In this document: in pieces, positions 32,299 through 41,083 of the stretch
Position numbering within the stretch: the first letter of the stretch is position 1
How the letters are laid out: each line of letters opens with the position of its first letter
The notes under the pieces: generated by a model
Seen by the model: the letters and a program-made list of their open reading frames with translations, nothing else
The model's database searches: none
Told to the model about the DNA's origin: nothing
Translations under genes and position numbers: made by a program
Assembly: GCF_003610295.1 (NCBI RefSeq)
Contig: NZ_RAPV01000001.1
Coordinates: forward strand, 62,001-126,000
Source: Paraburkholderia sp. BL23I1N1
Lineage (GTDB): Bacteria; Pseudomonadota; Gammaproteobacteria; Burkholderiales; Burkholderiaceae
Reading direction: 5' to 3'
Length of the DNA stretch: 64,000 nucleotides

Positions 32299-32496
32299 GT
32301 GTCGACCCCAAGCATTCCTGACCGCTTCATCCGTGTCGCTGCGTGGTTGACGCTCGGCGCGGCGCTGCTGCCACTCGGCGGCTGCGCCGTCGCCGCGCTG
32401 CCGTGCCGGCTGACATCGATCACGTTGAAAGTCATCCCGGTCGTCGGCCATGCCGCGGCCACACCGTTCGACATGTGTTCATCCGCCATCGACTGA
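32299..32496 (+). CDS. Small lipoprotein of the DUF6726 type
   Basis: The 65-residue product has a hydrophobic signal ending in a lipobox (PLGGC, Cys29) and a mature part of only 37 residues with TLKVIPVVGHAAATPFDMC. This pattern recalls small Burkholderiales lipoproteins grouped as DUF6726, from memory and not checked. The start is GTG 32299. The next gene begins three bases after its stop, so the two are probably co-translated. The function is unknown; it should sit in the inner or outer membrane. Confidence 0.7.
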   Translation: MSTPSIPDRFIRVAAWLTLGAALLPLGGCAVAALPCRLTSITLKVIPVVGHAAATPFDMCSSAID

Positions 32497-32499
32497 ATC

Positions 32500-33213
32500 A
32501 TGACACTCAAACGGATTGCCTGCGCCTTGGCGCTGCTCGGCGGCATGGTCTCGATAGCTGCCGAGGCGCAGCCGGTCGTGCGCGAAGCGAATGCGGCCAG
32601 CGCCGCGTCGAAGAGTGCGTCCGCTGAGACACGCCGGCGTTCGCAGGACATGCCGTTTGTGTTTCGCGGCATCGCGCTCGGCACCACGCTCGATGAATTC
32701 CGCGCCGGCTCGACCGTGCGCGCCACGCCGCTCGGCAGCGTGCCCGTCTGCGAGACGGACGTACAGGCGGGCGCGCTCGGCATGCGGCTGAAATCGCACG
32801 AGAGTCTGACGGTTGCGTGCCGCTGGGCGCATCGCACGGACGATGGCTGGGAGGTCTCGCAAGCCGTTGTCGACGGCGCGCCGGCTCAGGAGCATGTGCT
32901 GCGCTTTGCGCGTGTCGACGGCCAGAGCGCACTGCGTCTGTACGAGATTTCTTTTGTGATCGACGAGGTCACCGCCGAGGACTTGCGCGACGCGCTCGCG
33001 GACCGTTATGGCACGCCGCATCTGGTGACGCAAAGCGTCTCGTCGCCGGGCGCGATGCCGGTCTACGTGTGGGACAACGCGGTGAGCTCGATCACGTTGT
33101 GCTTTCTGCCTGGGACCCGCAACGGCACGCTTACCTATCTGTTGAAGGGCTCGGATGCGTGGGTGAAATCGGTCGTGCGGCAATGGCAGGCAAGCGGTGC
33201 CGAGGCGGGCTGA
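32500..33213 (+). CDS. Exported protein of unknown function
   Basis: This 237-residue product has a cleavable signal peptide (MTLKRIACALALLGGMVSIAAEAQ) and a mature domain with three cysteines that may form disulfides (VCETDVQ, VACRWAH, LCFLPGT). The central motif FRGIALGTTLDEFRAGS resembles a short repeat seen in several periplasmic proteins of unknown role. I cannot name the family. It is tightly linked to the lipoprotein gene upstream and followed by the FlgH-like gene, so it belongs to the same exported-protein cluster. Confidence 0.75.
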   Translation: MTLKRIACALALLGGMVSIAAEAQPVVREANAASAASKSASAETRRRSQDMPFVFRGIALGTTLDEFRAGSTVRATPLGSVPVCETDVQAGALGMRLKSHESLTVACRWAHRTDDGWEVSQAVVDGAPAQEHVLRFARVDGQSALRLYEISFVIDEVTAEDLRDALADRYGTPHLVTQSVSSPGAMPVYVWDNAVSSITLCFLPGTRNGTLTYLLKGSDAWVKSVVRQWQASGAEAG

Positions 33214-33255
33214 TGTGCGGTTTCATCCATCGCGCCGGTTGAGGGTGCATGTGTC

Positions 33256-33290
33256 GCTTCGATTGCTTCGAATGCTTCGATTGCATCGTT
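33256..33290 (+). repeat. 9-bp direct repeats upstream of the FlgH-like gene
   Basis: Three 9-base units (GCTTCGATT, GCTTCGAAT, GCTTCGATT) and a partial fourth (GCATCGTT) run without gaps between the stop of the upstream gene and the flgH-like start, ending 55 bases before the start codon. They look like a regulator binding array. The link to either response regulator is inference. Confidence 0.55.
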
Positions 33291-33344
33291 AAGCCAGGCA
33301 TCGCTACGGCGACCCCACCGTCCGTTTTCAATCAAGGAGCGTGC

Positions 33345-34016
33345 ATGACTGCGCTACGTCTCACTGTCGTGCTCGGCGCGGCGGCCTGTCTCGCGGCTTG
33401 CGGAAGCAATCAGCAGCCGTCGATCGTCGAAACACCCATGTCGCCGCCGCTCGCATCGGCGCCGTTGAACGTCAATACGCAGGGGGCGATCTATCAGGCC
33501 GGCTCGCCCTTGCTGCTCTACGAAACACCGCGTGCCCAGCATATCGGCGACGTGCTGACGATCCGCTTGTCGGAGTCGTACAGCGGTAACAATAGCGCGA
33601 CCGCCGCCGCGAGCCGTTCGAGCAGCATCACCGCGACGGCCGCCGATCAGTCGACCAACGCCGCCGCGCGGCTCGCGAGGCTCTTCAACATCGGCTCGGC
33701 CAGTACCGACTACAAAGGGCAGGGCAGTCTCACCGATATCAGCGGCATGACCGGCACGCTGGCCGTGACCGTGATCGGCACGATGTCGACCGGTAATCTG
33801 GTGGTGTCGGGGGAGAAGGTGATCGCGATGAGCGGCAACCGCGACCGCTTGCGCCTGTCGGGTATCGTCAATCCTAAGGATATCGAATCAGGCAATTATG
33901 TGGCGTCGAGCAAGGTCGCGAATGCGCGTATCGAGCAGGCCGGCGTGGGGATGGTGTCCGACGCCACCACGATGGGCTGGCTGCAGAGAATGTTTCTGAG
34001 CGTGCTGACGTTCTAG
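33345..34016 (+). CDS. FlgH-like L-ring lipoprotein outside a flagellar operon
   Basis: The 223-residue product has a lipobox (LAAC, Cys19) and the whole FlgH fold: GAIYQAGSPLLLYETPRAQHIGD, the LTIRLSESYSGNNSA region, GTLAVTVIGTMSTGNLVVSGEK, IVNPKDIESGN and the C-terminal MGWLQRMFLSV. FlgH forms the outer-membrane ring of the flagellar rod together with the FlgI P-ring. Here there is no flgI, flgG or other flagellar gene in 10 kb on either side. ATG 33345 has AAGGAG upstream. It may serve another envelope structure, or be a spare copy. Confidence 0.88.
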   Translation: MTALRLTVVLGAAACLAACGSNQQPSIVETPMSPPLASAPLNVNTQGAIYQAGSPLLLYETPRAQHIGDVLTIRLSESYSGNNSATAAASRSSSITATAADQSTNAAARLARLFNIGSASTDYKGQGSLTDISGMTGTLAVTVIGTMSTGNLVVSGEKVIAMSGNRDRLRLSGIVNPKDIESGNYVASSKVANARIEQAGVGMVSDATTMGWLQRMFLSVLTF

Positions 34017-34090
34017 ACCGGATTGTTGTGAATGTGCGCGCGACACGCCGCGCACGTTCTCTCAAGCGTCACCCAAACATCAGGCAAACG

Positions 34091-34840
34091 CTAGGCAAGC
34101 GGCGGCGCGTCGCGTTCCGCTGCGCCGATTTCGCCGTCCGGCACGAAGACGTAACCGCGTCCCCAGACGGTTTGCACATAGCGAGGCTCGGAAGGATCCA
34201 CTTCGATCAGCCGCCGCAAACGCCAGATCGATACATCAAGGCTGCGATTGCGATGCGCCTCGCTATTGCCGTGCAGCTTCTCCAGCAATTGCGCGCGAGT
34301 GAGTACGGTCATCGCGTGCGTGACGAACACCTTGAGCATCGCAAATTCGCTCGAACGCAGCGGAATGCGTTCGCCATTGCGGCGCAATTCGCGCGCCGGG
34401 AAATTCACCTCAAAACGACCGAAGCGATAGGGCGCGCGCTGTTCCGGTGCGCTCGGCGCAATCGTGCCGCGGCGGCGCAGAACCGTGCGAATCCGCGCGA
34501 CCAGCTCGCTTGGTTCGAATGGTTTGCCGAGATAGTCGTCGGCGCCGAGTTCGAGGCCGATCACGCGGTCGATCGGATCGGCGCGCGCGGTCAGCAGGAT
34601 CACGGGAATATCGTCGCCAGCGACGCGCAAGGCGCGCAGCGCGCTGATGCCATCGAGCTCCGGCATCATGATGTCGAGCACGACCAGCGCGGGACGCTCG
34701 TTCTGCAATGCGCGCTGCAGCGCCATGCCATGTTCGAGCGTGGACACCGTGAAGCCTCGCCCTAGCAGATAGTCGCTGACGAGATCACGTACGACGGGGT
34801 CGTCGTCGACGACCAGAATGGATGGGTTCATCCAGGTCAT
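34091..34840 (-). CDS. OmpR-type response regulator, orphan paralogue
   Basis: The 249-residue regulator has an intact receiver (VVDDDPVVRDL, VVLDIMMPELDG, LLTARAD, YLGKPF) and winged-helix domain ending YVQTVWGRGYVFVPDG. It closely resembles the regulator at 30903-31643 over its full length, including the start MNP-x-hydrophobic-LVVDDDPVVRDL. No kinase gene adjoins it, so it may be driven by the neighbouring EnvZ-like kinase or another one. The start at 34840 gives MTWMNPS; a start at 34831 (MNPS) matches the paralogue better and is equally possible. It points toward the FlgH gene, tail to tail. Confidence 0.9.
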   Translation of the reverse strand: MTWMNPSILVVDDDPVVRDLVSDYLLGRGFTVSTLEHGMALQRALQNERPALVVLDIMMPELDGISALRALRVAGDDIPVILLTARADPIDRVIGLELGADDYLGKPFEPSELVARIRTVLRRRGTIAPSAPEQRAPYRFGRFEVNFPARELRRNGERIPLRSSEFAMLKVFVTHAMTVLTRAQLLEKLHGNSEAHRNRSLDVSIWRLRRLIEVDPSEPRYVQTVWGRGYVFVPDGEIGAAERDAPPLA

Positions 34841-34928
34841 CTTAGTGATCCGCGCGTGCGGCGCAAAGCGCGTAACGCTTTCGAATCCTTTCTCGCGTAA
34901 GAGAAAACAAGCAAAGCAGGCGGTACGC

Positions 34929-35507
34929 CTAGTTTGCCTGCGACGTCTGAATGGTCTGCATCGGCTGCCGGGCCAGCTCGGTTTGATCGACCACCATCTT
35001 GTCGATCAAGCCATTGAGCTTGGTCGATGCCGTAGAGAAACGGTCGGTATTGAGGCCGCCGGTCTGGTAACGCGCGGTGATGAGAATGCGCCCGTGCTGG
35101 ATCAGCGTCAGATCGATGATCGACAGATACTGGATCGTTTCGTCGCTGAACGAGCGGCGGCCGTAATCGATTGCTGCGTTGTAGACGAGGCGTGCCTCGC
35201 ATCCGGCGGGCGAGGTGCCCGGATTGTAGACGTCCGAACGAATGCCGTGCCGGTCGAGCGCAAGCTGCAGCGCCGGCACGAAATCGCCGACCGTCACCGT
35301 TTGATTCACTTCGATGCAGACGTTATGCACGTCCGCCCGCCGGCCATTGACGAAGGTCGGCGACGAGTAGTTCGCCGCGATCGCGTAGCCCGCCTGAATC
35401 ACCGAGCCGGTGGCGTCGGCCGCCGAGATTAGCGTCCACGCGCAGCCGTTCAGACCCAGGGCGAGGGTGGCCGAGGCGGCGAGCCGGGCGCCGGGGCGCC
35501 GCAACAT
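34929..35507 (-). CDS. Lipoprotein of unknown function
   Basis: With the start at 35507 the product has 192 residues, a compact lipoprotein signal (MLRRPGARLAASATLALGLNGC, given here only as pattern) with lipid-acceptor Cys22, and a mature domain with YGRRSFSDETIQYLSIIDLTL and a C-terminal helix. Two cysteines (VCIEV and GCEAR) could pair. The frame is open upstream to 35630 with starts at 35561 and 35570; none has a good ribosome site, so I used the signal-peptide criterion. I do not recognise the family. It joins the run of exported proteins around the duplicated regulators. Confidence 0.7.
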   Translation of the reverse strand: MLRRPGARLAASATLALGLNGCAWTLISAADATGSVIQAGYAIAANYSSPTFVNGRRADVHNVCIEVNQTVTVGDFVPALQLALDRHGIRSDVYNPGTSPAGCEARLVYNAAIDYGRRSFSDETIQYLSIIDLTLIQHGRILITARYQTGGLNTDRFSTASTKLNGLIDKMVVDQTELARQPMQTIQTSQAN

Positions 35508-35664
35508 GACCCACGCAGCCAAAGGGGCTCGCGTGAAAGCGTAAGCGCGCAAGCTCGGCATAGAGGTCATGATGCGGTGCCTGGTGGCGGTGAAGAAGTG
35601 CGGTGTAACACTGGATACCAGTGATCGCAACGGTCGCGGCGGATAGTGGCAATACGGCCCACGC

Positions 35665-36126
35665 TCAGCGCGTGACGCGCAGGCGCAATTCGTTTTGCCC
35701 TTGCACGCTTGCCGTGACGTTCACGCGCCGGTCGTCGGTGGTCACGATGAAATGCTGACGCGTCGGCGTGTTGACGTCATGCACGACGTTCGGGAAGCAG
35801 GCGGCGATATCGGCGCCGAATTCTTCGAGCGGATCGCTGATGACGCCGTCAGCTTGCCAGTGCGCGCGCCAGTGGCAATCGTAGGCATGCGTATTGGCGC
35901 GGCAGTCATCCGTGGCCGACACACCTGGCAGTTGCGCGGCGGGTTGCGCGTGCAACTGCTTGAAGTCGGGGGCGTCAACAATGTGTTTGAGCGCGGGGCA
36001 AACGTCTGCTGGTTCGTTGGGCTGGGCGGCAAGCGCCGCGTGCGTGGTGCTCGCGAGCAGCAGGGCTGCACCCAGCGCTAGCGCTGCGCGGCGGGTCAAA
36101 GGATGGGAGTGGCGATCGAATGACAT
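35665..36126 (-). CDS. Exported protein of unknown function
   Basis: The 153-residue product starts at 36126 (MSFDRHSHPL) and has an export signal with an Arg-Arg pair before a hydrophobic core (LTRRAALALGAALLLAS, ending THAALAAQ). The mature domain has four cysteines (VCPAL, DDCRAN, YDCHW, ACFPN), which suggests a disulfide-bonded periplasmic fold. Its end is LRLRVTR. I do not recognise the family. It lies 158 bases upstream of the lipoprotein gene on the same strand. Confidence 0.72.
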   Translation of the reverse strand: MSFDRHSHPLTRRAALALGAALLLASTTHAALAAQPNEPADVCPALKHIVDAPDFKQLHAQPAAQLPGVSATDDCRANTHAYDCHWRAHWQADGVISDPLEEFGADIAACFPNVVHDVNTPTRQHFIVTTDDRRVNVTASVQGQNELRLRVTR

Positions 36127-36292
36127 GTGCGAAGAGTCCAGTAGCAGTGAGGGGCGTGGCGGACCGGACGTGGTACGGTCCGCACGACTATCGTCGCTGC
36201 TACAAGGGCTTTTCAAAGCGGGGAACAGGTTGCCGGCTTCGCAACTGCTTTCGAACTCTTCTCGCGTGTTTCCGGATGTTGCGGCGCGCTGT

Positions 36293-37129
36293 CTAGCCGA
36301 GCGTGAGGCCGCCGTCGATATGGATCACCTGGCCGGTAATGTGACGCGTTTCGTCGGAGAGCAGGAACGCGATCAGGGCCGCGATATCCGCGGGCTCGGC
36401 AACGTGACCGAGCGGCGTGACTTCGGCGGCGCGGGTCCACACCGATGCATTATCGGCACTGGGGCCGCGATCTTTACGGGTATATCCAGGGGCCACGCAA
36501 TTGACCGTCACGCCATGCGGCGCAAGTTCGGCGGCTGCGGTTTTAGCCAGCGATTCGATCGCCGCCTTCGCCGCCGCCGTGGCGGCGAACGGTGCATCCA
36601 CGCGATAGCGGTGCGCGACGAACGAACTCAGCGCCACCACGCGACCCCGCTCCGAGGTTGCCAGGGCGGGCGTCGCACGCTTGACGAGCGCGGCGAACGC
36701 GGCCGGCATGGCGGCGAAGGCGGCGCTGAGTGCATCCGTGTCGAGTGCGTTGAGCGTTTGCCGTTGCGCGTGACCGGCGTTCGCGACCAGTTGATCCAGC
36801 GCGCCGAAGCTCGCGAGCGTTTGATGAATCACGTGTTCGGCGGCGCCGCGTTCGGCCAGATCGCCGAGCACCGTCGCGCAGCGCGCGCCGTTCGCGCTGC
36901 AATCGGCGGCGACTTGTGCAAGACGCTGACGCGCTTCGTCGTCGGCACCGCGCGCATGCAGCATCAACGCGGTGCGCGGCGCGGCGATGCGCCGGGCCAG
37001 TGCCGCGCCGATGCCGGAACTTGCGCCGGTGATCAGCACAACGCGATCGAACCCGGCGCCGCTCATGCCAGCCGTGCCGTTCGTGTCACCCGTGCTGCTC
37101 ATGTCGCTCGCGTGGCTCATGCTGGTCAC
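36293..37129 (-). CDS. SDR-family oxidoreductase with altered active site
   Basis: The 278-residue product has the Rossmann motif TGASSGIG (residues 34-41), NAG (117-119), the serine region VVALSSF (Ser168/169) and the C-terminal cofactor segments VNCVAPGY and GQVIHIDGG. The catalytic Tyr of YxxxK is missing: the region reads PFAATAAAKAA, so Phe181 stands where Tyr is expected and three extra residues precede Lys188. NAD(P) binding is likely but classical dehydrogenase activity is doubtful. The GTG start overlaps the stop of the ABC exporter gene upstream by four bases, so the two are coupled. Confidence 0.85.
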   Translation of the reverse strand: MTSMSHASDMSSTGDTNGTAGMSGAGFDRVVLITGASSGIGAALARRIAAPRTALMLHARGADDEARQRLAQVAADCSANGARCATVLGDLAERGAAEHVIHQTLASFGALDQLVANAGHAQRQTLNALDTDALSAAFAAMPAAFAALVKRATPALATSERGRVVALSSFVAHRYRVDAPFAATAAAKAAIESLAKTAAAELAPHGVTVNCVAPGYTRKDRGPSADNASVWTRAAEVTPLGHVAEPADIAALIAFLLSDETRHITGQVIHIDGGLTLG

Positions 37130-38877
37130 GCTGCAATCGGTTCGCCCGAGCGCTCGACGTCAAGCGTGTCGCCATGGAACGCCGCCAGCGATTCGCGATG
37201 CGCGACGCTGACGATCGCCGCCTTCGGCAGCCGCTCGGTGAACAGGTGATAAAGACGTGCTTCGTTCTCCGCATCGAGCGCGCTGGTCGCTTCGTCGAGG
37301 AACAGATAGTCCGGCTTGTGCAGCAGCACGCGGGCGCCGGCGAGACGTTGTTGTTCGCCCGGCGAGAGAATGCGCGTCCAGTGTCCCGATTCTTGCAGGC
37401 GGTCGGCGTACTCCGACAGGTGACAGGTGATGAGGGCTTCACTGCATTCTTCGTCGGTGTAAGTGTCCACGGCGGACGGATAGGTGAGCGCGGCTTTCAG
37501 CGTACCGATCGGCATGTAGCTGACCTGCGGGATGAACATCATGCGGGCGTTGACCGGGGCGTCGATCGAGCCGTCGCCGAACGGCCACAAGCCGGCGAGC
37601 GCGCGCATCAGCGTGCTCTTGCCCGAGCCGGACGGACCCCGCACCAGCCAGCGCGAGCCCGGCGTGATCACGATATCGCGGATGCGCGAAAGCGGGTTGC
37701 CGTTCGGCAGCGCAAGCTGGAGGCCTTCGGTGGTGAGCTTGTCTTCGTCGACGAAATGCAGGTTGATGCCGCCGTGCGCGGTGCCGGGCGACACCGATTC
37801 CTTCAGACGCGGCGCATGCACGATGCGGCTAAATTCACGCAATCGGTTCACGGTAGCGCGCCATTCGACCAGGGTGCCGTAACTATTGATGAACCATGAA
37901 AACGAATCGCTGACGGTGCCGAACGCGCTCGAAATCTGCATCAGCACGCCGAAGGTGAACGCGCCCGCGAAGTAACGCGGCGCCGCCACCACCAGCGGAA
38001 AGATGATCGCGATCTGACCATAGAAGCTCAGCACGAACGTGAGCCGCTTGGTGTACTTCATCACCTGCCACCAGTTGTCGCGGATGCGGCCGAACAGCGA
38101 GTGTGTGTTCTTCTTCTCGGTCTCCATGCCGTCGTAGAAGGCGATCTGTTCGGCGTTTTCACGCAGACGGATCAGGCCGAAACGGAAATCCGCCTCCACC
38201 TTCTGCGCCTGGTAATTGATCGACACGAGCGGATGGCCGACCTTCTGGATGATCAGCGAACCGACCACCGCGTACAGCGCCGCGGCCCACACCATGTAGC
38301 CCGGAATCTGCACCGGCATGCCGCCGAGCGAAACGGTCAGCGCACCGGCCAGCGACCACAGGATCGTGATGAACGAGACCAGCGTGACGACCGTGGACAA
38401 CAGATCGAGCGTCAACGAGAGCGTAGTGGTGGCGAACGATTGCAGGTCGTCGCTGATCCGCTGGTCGGGGTTGTCGGCGAGCCGGTCGCGTTCGATCCGG
38501 TAGAAGGCGCTGTCGTGCAGCCACTCGTTGAGATAACGCGTGGTCAGCCACTGGCGCCAGCGGAAGCCGAGCATCTGGCGCAGATAGCGGCCGTACACGG
38601 CGAGAATGATGAAGCCGAACGCGAGCCCCGAGAACACCATCAGCAGGTGCGGAAAGTCGTGCACGTTCTTGGTTTGCAGCGCGTTGTAGAAGTCGGCGCT
38701 CCAGCGGTTCAGGCGCACGTTGATCCACACGACGAGCAGATTCATCACGACGATCGCGATGAGCAGCCCCCACGCCGTTTTTCGTTCTTCGGAAACCCAG
38801 TAAGGTTTGATCAGGCTCCAGGCGGAGACTCTATCGTCTGGCGGCAGCACGGGGCTGGAAGCGGTATTCGGTGTCAT
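37126..38877 (-). CDS. ABC transporter permease/ATPase of the SbmA/BacA-YddA (ABCD-like) type
   Basis: This fused half-transporter has an N-terminal SbmA/BacA-like membrane domain of about 340 residues with six segments (WSADFYNALQTKN and FRWRQWLTTRYLNEWL are family signatures) and a C-terminal ATPase with Walker A GPSGSGKST, signature LSPGEQQRLAGARVLL, Walker B YLFLDEATSALD and H-loop VSVAHR. It should act as a homodimer in the inner membrane. Related proteins export or import lipids or peptides; the substrate here is unknown. I chose the start at 38877, with AGG six bases upstream. It is coupled to the SDR gene. Confidence 0.88.
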   Translation of the reverse strand: MTPNTASSPVLPPDDRVSAWSLIKPYWVSEERKTAWGLLIAIVVMNLLVVWINVRLNRWSADFYNALQTKNVHDFPHLLMVFSGLAFGFIILAVYGRYLRQMLGFRWRQWLTTRYLNEWLHDSAFYRIERDRLADNPDQRISDDLQSFATTTLSLTLDLLSTVVTLVSFITILWSLAGALTVSLGGMPVQIPGYMVWAAALYAVVGSLIIQKVGHPLVSINYQAQKVEADFRFGLIRLRENAEQIAFYDGMETEKKNTHSLFGRIRDNWWQVMKYTKRLTFVLSFYGQIAIIFPLVVAAPRYFAGAFTFGVLMQISSAFGTVSDSFSWFINSYGTLVEWRATVNRLREFSRIVHAPRLKESVSPGTAHGGINLHFVDEDKLTTEGLQLALPNGNPLSRIRDIVITPGSRWLVRGPSGSGKSTLMRALAGLWPFGDGSIDAPVNARMMFIPQVSYMPIGTLKAALTYPSAVDTYTDEECSEALITCHLSEYADRLQESGHWTRILSPGEQQRLAGARVLLHKPDYLFLDEATSALDAENEARLYHLFTERLPKAAIVSVAHRESLAAFHGDTLDVERSGEPIAA

Positions 38878-39245
38878 GAGCATCCTGATGAAGTGCTGGC
38901 CCATCGGGGCCGGCCTCAGTTGGGCCGGCTCCACGGCGGGTTTGCGGTGCATACCCTGGGCGTCGTGCTCGACGAACGCACGCCCGGGAGAGCGTCCGAT
39001 TCTGGCGCGAAGCCCTTAAGTGAAAATTAATTTCCACCCAGCGGGCTCGCCCCGGTGCCGCCGTCGCGCATGTGGCTAAGCGTGCCGCCCGCGCCGGGCT
39101 CCTGCGGCATCCGGTCTTGGCATTGTGCCAGAGCGTTGCCTCCGGCCGTATTGGCGAATCGAAAGAAGGTGCCGGATCAATCGCGCGCCTGCATGGGCCG
39201 CTGGTTTGCGGGCGCCGCGCCTTTTATGGTCTAATGACCTTCGAC
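38878..39245. other. Intergenic region upstream of the thiamine operon
   Basis: This 368-base region lies between the divergent ABC exporter gene and the TPP riboswitch. It holds a promoter candidate at 39206-39235. Short open frames occur on both strands but have no start sites or family features that I trust. Confidence 0.5.
39206..39235 (+). promoter_or_regulatory. Promoter candidate of the thi operon
   Basis: TTGCGG (39206-39211) and TCTAAT (39230-39235) are separated by 18 bases. Transcription would start at about 39242, right at the first pairing strand of the TPP riboswitch. Confidence 0.45.
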
Positions 39246-39352
39246 GAAACAGGGGTGCTTTGCCCACAGGCTGCGTGATTCTCACGCAGCGGCGGCAAGG
39301 CTGAGAGAGACCCTTTGCACCCGATCCGGGTAATACCGGCGCGGGAAGTTTC
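39246..39352 (+). promoter_or_regulatory. TPP riboswitch (THI element)
   Basis: The conserved THI box is clear: AGGGGTGC, a variable hairpin (CTGCGTGATTCTCACGCAG), GGCTGAGAGAGACCC, then ACCCGATCCGGGTAATACC and GGCGCGGGAAG. GAAAC at the start pairs with GTTTC at the end to close stem P1. Thiamine pyrophosphate binding would switch off the genes below, which are thiO, thiS, thiG and thiE. About 130 bases separate it from the first start codon; they contain GC-rich pairing segments that may form the switching structure. Confidence 0.96.
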
Positions 39353-39480
39353 CGGAAGCAGCCAGTCTTCCATTCCCCGCCGGGCGGCGTCCGTCATTGG
39401 ACGCGCGTATTGCCCGGCCGGCCTCACCCGCCGGTTTCGTCCTGGGTACGTGCGCTTTTGGGCCGTACGGAAAGGACTCG

Positions 39481-39638
<158 letters not shown>

Positions 39639-39642
<4 letters not shown>

Positions 39643-40769
39643 ACCGTTCTGCTCAACCTGATTTCGCTGTACTCGGCGGCGGGCTGTGCGGGCGCCTGGT
39701 CGCGTGGCGTCTCGCCGGAGAGGGGCATCGTGTGGCGCTCTATGAGCGCGGCGATGCCACGGGCTCGCAAGCCGCGGCCTGGGTGGCCGCCGCCATGCTG
39801 GCGCCGCTGGCCGAAGCCGCCAGTGCCGAAATGCTGATCACGCGCCTCGGCGCGACTTCGCTCGACACCTGGCCGCAAGTGCTGGCCGAATTGCCTGAGC
39901 CGGTGTTCTTCCAGCGCAATGGCACACTCGTCGTATGGCATCACGCCGACCGGACTGAAGCGCCGCTGTTCGAACGCCGCGTGCGCTCGAATGCGCCGGC
40001 CGAATTGCTCGACGGCGGCATCGTGACGCTGGCCGGTGCCCAGCTCGGCGCCGCCGAACCCGCCTTGGCGGGGCGCTTCAATCAGGGCTGGCTGCTCCCG
40101 CGCGAAGGTCAACTGGACAACCGTCAGGTGCTCGCGGCACTCGCTGCCGGCATGGCCCAGCGCGGTGTCGAAACGCACTGGAACACGCCGGTCGACGATC
40201 ATGCGCTGCCGCCCGCACGCGTCACGATCGACTGCCGGGGTTTGGGCGCGAAGCCCGTGCTGCCCACGCTGCGCGGCATCCGCGGCGAAGTCGCCCGCGT
40301 GCGTGCGCCCGGTATCAAGCTGACGCGGCCGGTGCGGCTGCTGCATCCGCGCTACCCGCTGTATATCGCGCCGAAGCAGGACGATCTCTACGTGATCGGC
40401 GCGACCGAAGTGGAAGGCGAGGACATGTCGCCGGTCAGCGTGCGCTCGGCGCTCGAGCTGCTGAGCGCGGCGTTTTCCGTGCATCCCGGCTTCGGCGAGG
40501 CCCGCATCCTCGAACTGAATTCGCAGTGCCGCCCAACGTTGCCGGACCACCGTCCGGCCTTGCTGTGGGATGGCGCGCAAACGCTGCGCGTGAACGGCCT
40601 GTACCGGCACGGCTACATGATCGTGCCCGAAGTCGCCGACGAAGCCGTGCGCTTCGCCGCGGCGCTGCTCGACGGCCGCATTGGCGACGCCGATGCCTTC
40701 GCCGACTGGCAAAGCGCCGCGCGCTGGAGCGAGCTGTTTCAACTGGATTCCACGCGGGAGCCGGCATGA
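39639..40769 (+). CDS. thiO: Glycine oxidase ThiO
   Basis: ThiO oxidises glycine to iminoglyoxylate, the dehydroglycine needed by ThiG for the thiazole ring. The 376-residue flavoprotein has the FAD motif AVLGGGLCGRLVAWRLAGEG at residues about 9-28, the family motif GSQAAAWVAAAMLAPLAE, DCRGLGAKP, the KQDDLYVIGATEVEGEDM segment and the C-terminal NGLYRHGYMIVPEVAD. ATG 39639 overlaps the leader ORF; a TTG upstream would add a run of Pro-Leu from the hexamer repeat and is unlikely. It heads the thiOSGE operon. Confidence 0.92.
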
Positions 40770-40852
40770 GCGCCGTGCGCCTGCGGGTGAAATAACCGCA
40801 GGCGAACCAGCGCGCGCCGCTACCGCCATCGATTGGACCGTATTCGAATCTC

Positions 40853-41050
40853 ATGGACATTCATATCAATCAGAAGCCGTTGTCGTTGCCCGATGGCGCG
40901 ACTGTCGCCGACGCGCTCGCCGCGTTTGGCGCGCGTCCGCCGTTCGCGGTCGCACTGAACGGCGATTTCGTCGCACGCACCCAGCATGCGGCGCGCGCGC
41001 TGCAGCCGGGCGACAAGCTCGATGTCGTGCAACCCGTGGCCGGCGGTTAA
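40853..41050 (+). CDS. thiS: Sulfur carrier protein ThiS
   Basis: ThiS is a small ubiquitin-like carrier; its C-terminal Gly-Gly is adenylated and thiocarboxylated to give sulfur to ThiG. The 65-residue product has the beta-grasp pattern (MDIHINQKPLSLPDGATV, FAVALNGDFVAR) and ends in VAGG as required. It lies between thiO and thiG in the operon. Confidence 0.95.
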   Translation: MDIHINQKPLSLPDGATVADALAAFGARPPFAVALNGDFVARTQHAARALQPGDKLDVVQPVAGG

Positions 41051-41083
41051 GCCCCGCCCCACGCCTTGCCGGAGACCAGGATT

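Noticed and set aside
39072..39278. Short plus-strand frame ending at the TPP riboswitch
   Set aside because: It runs through the likely promoter and into the riboswitch, with no ribosome site.
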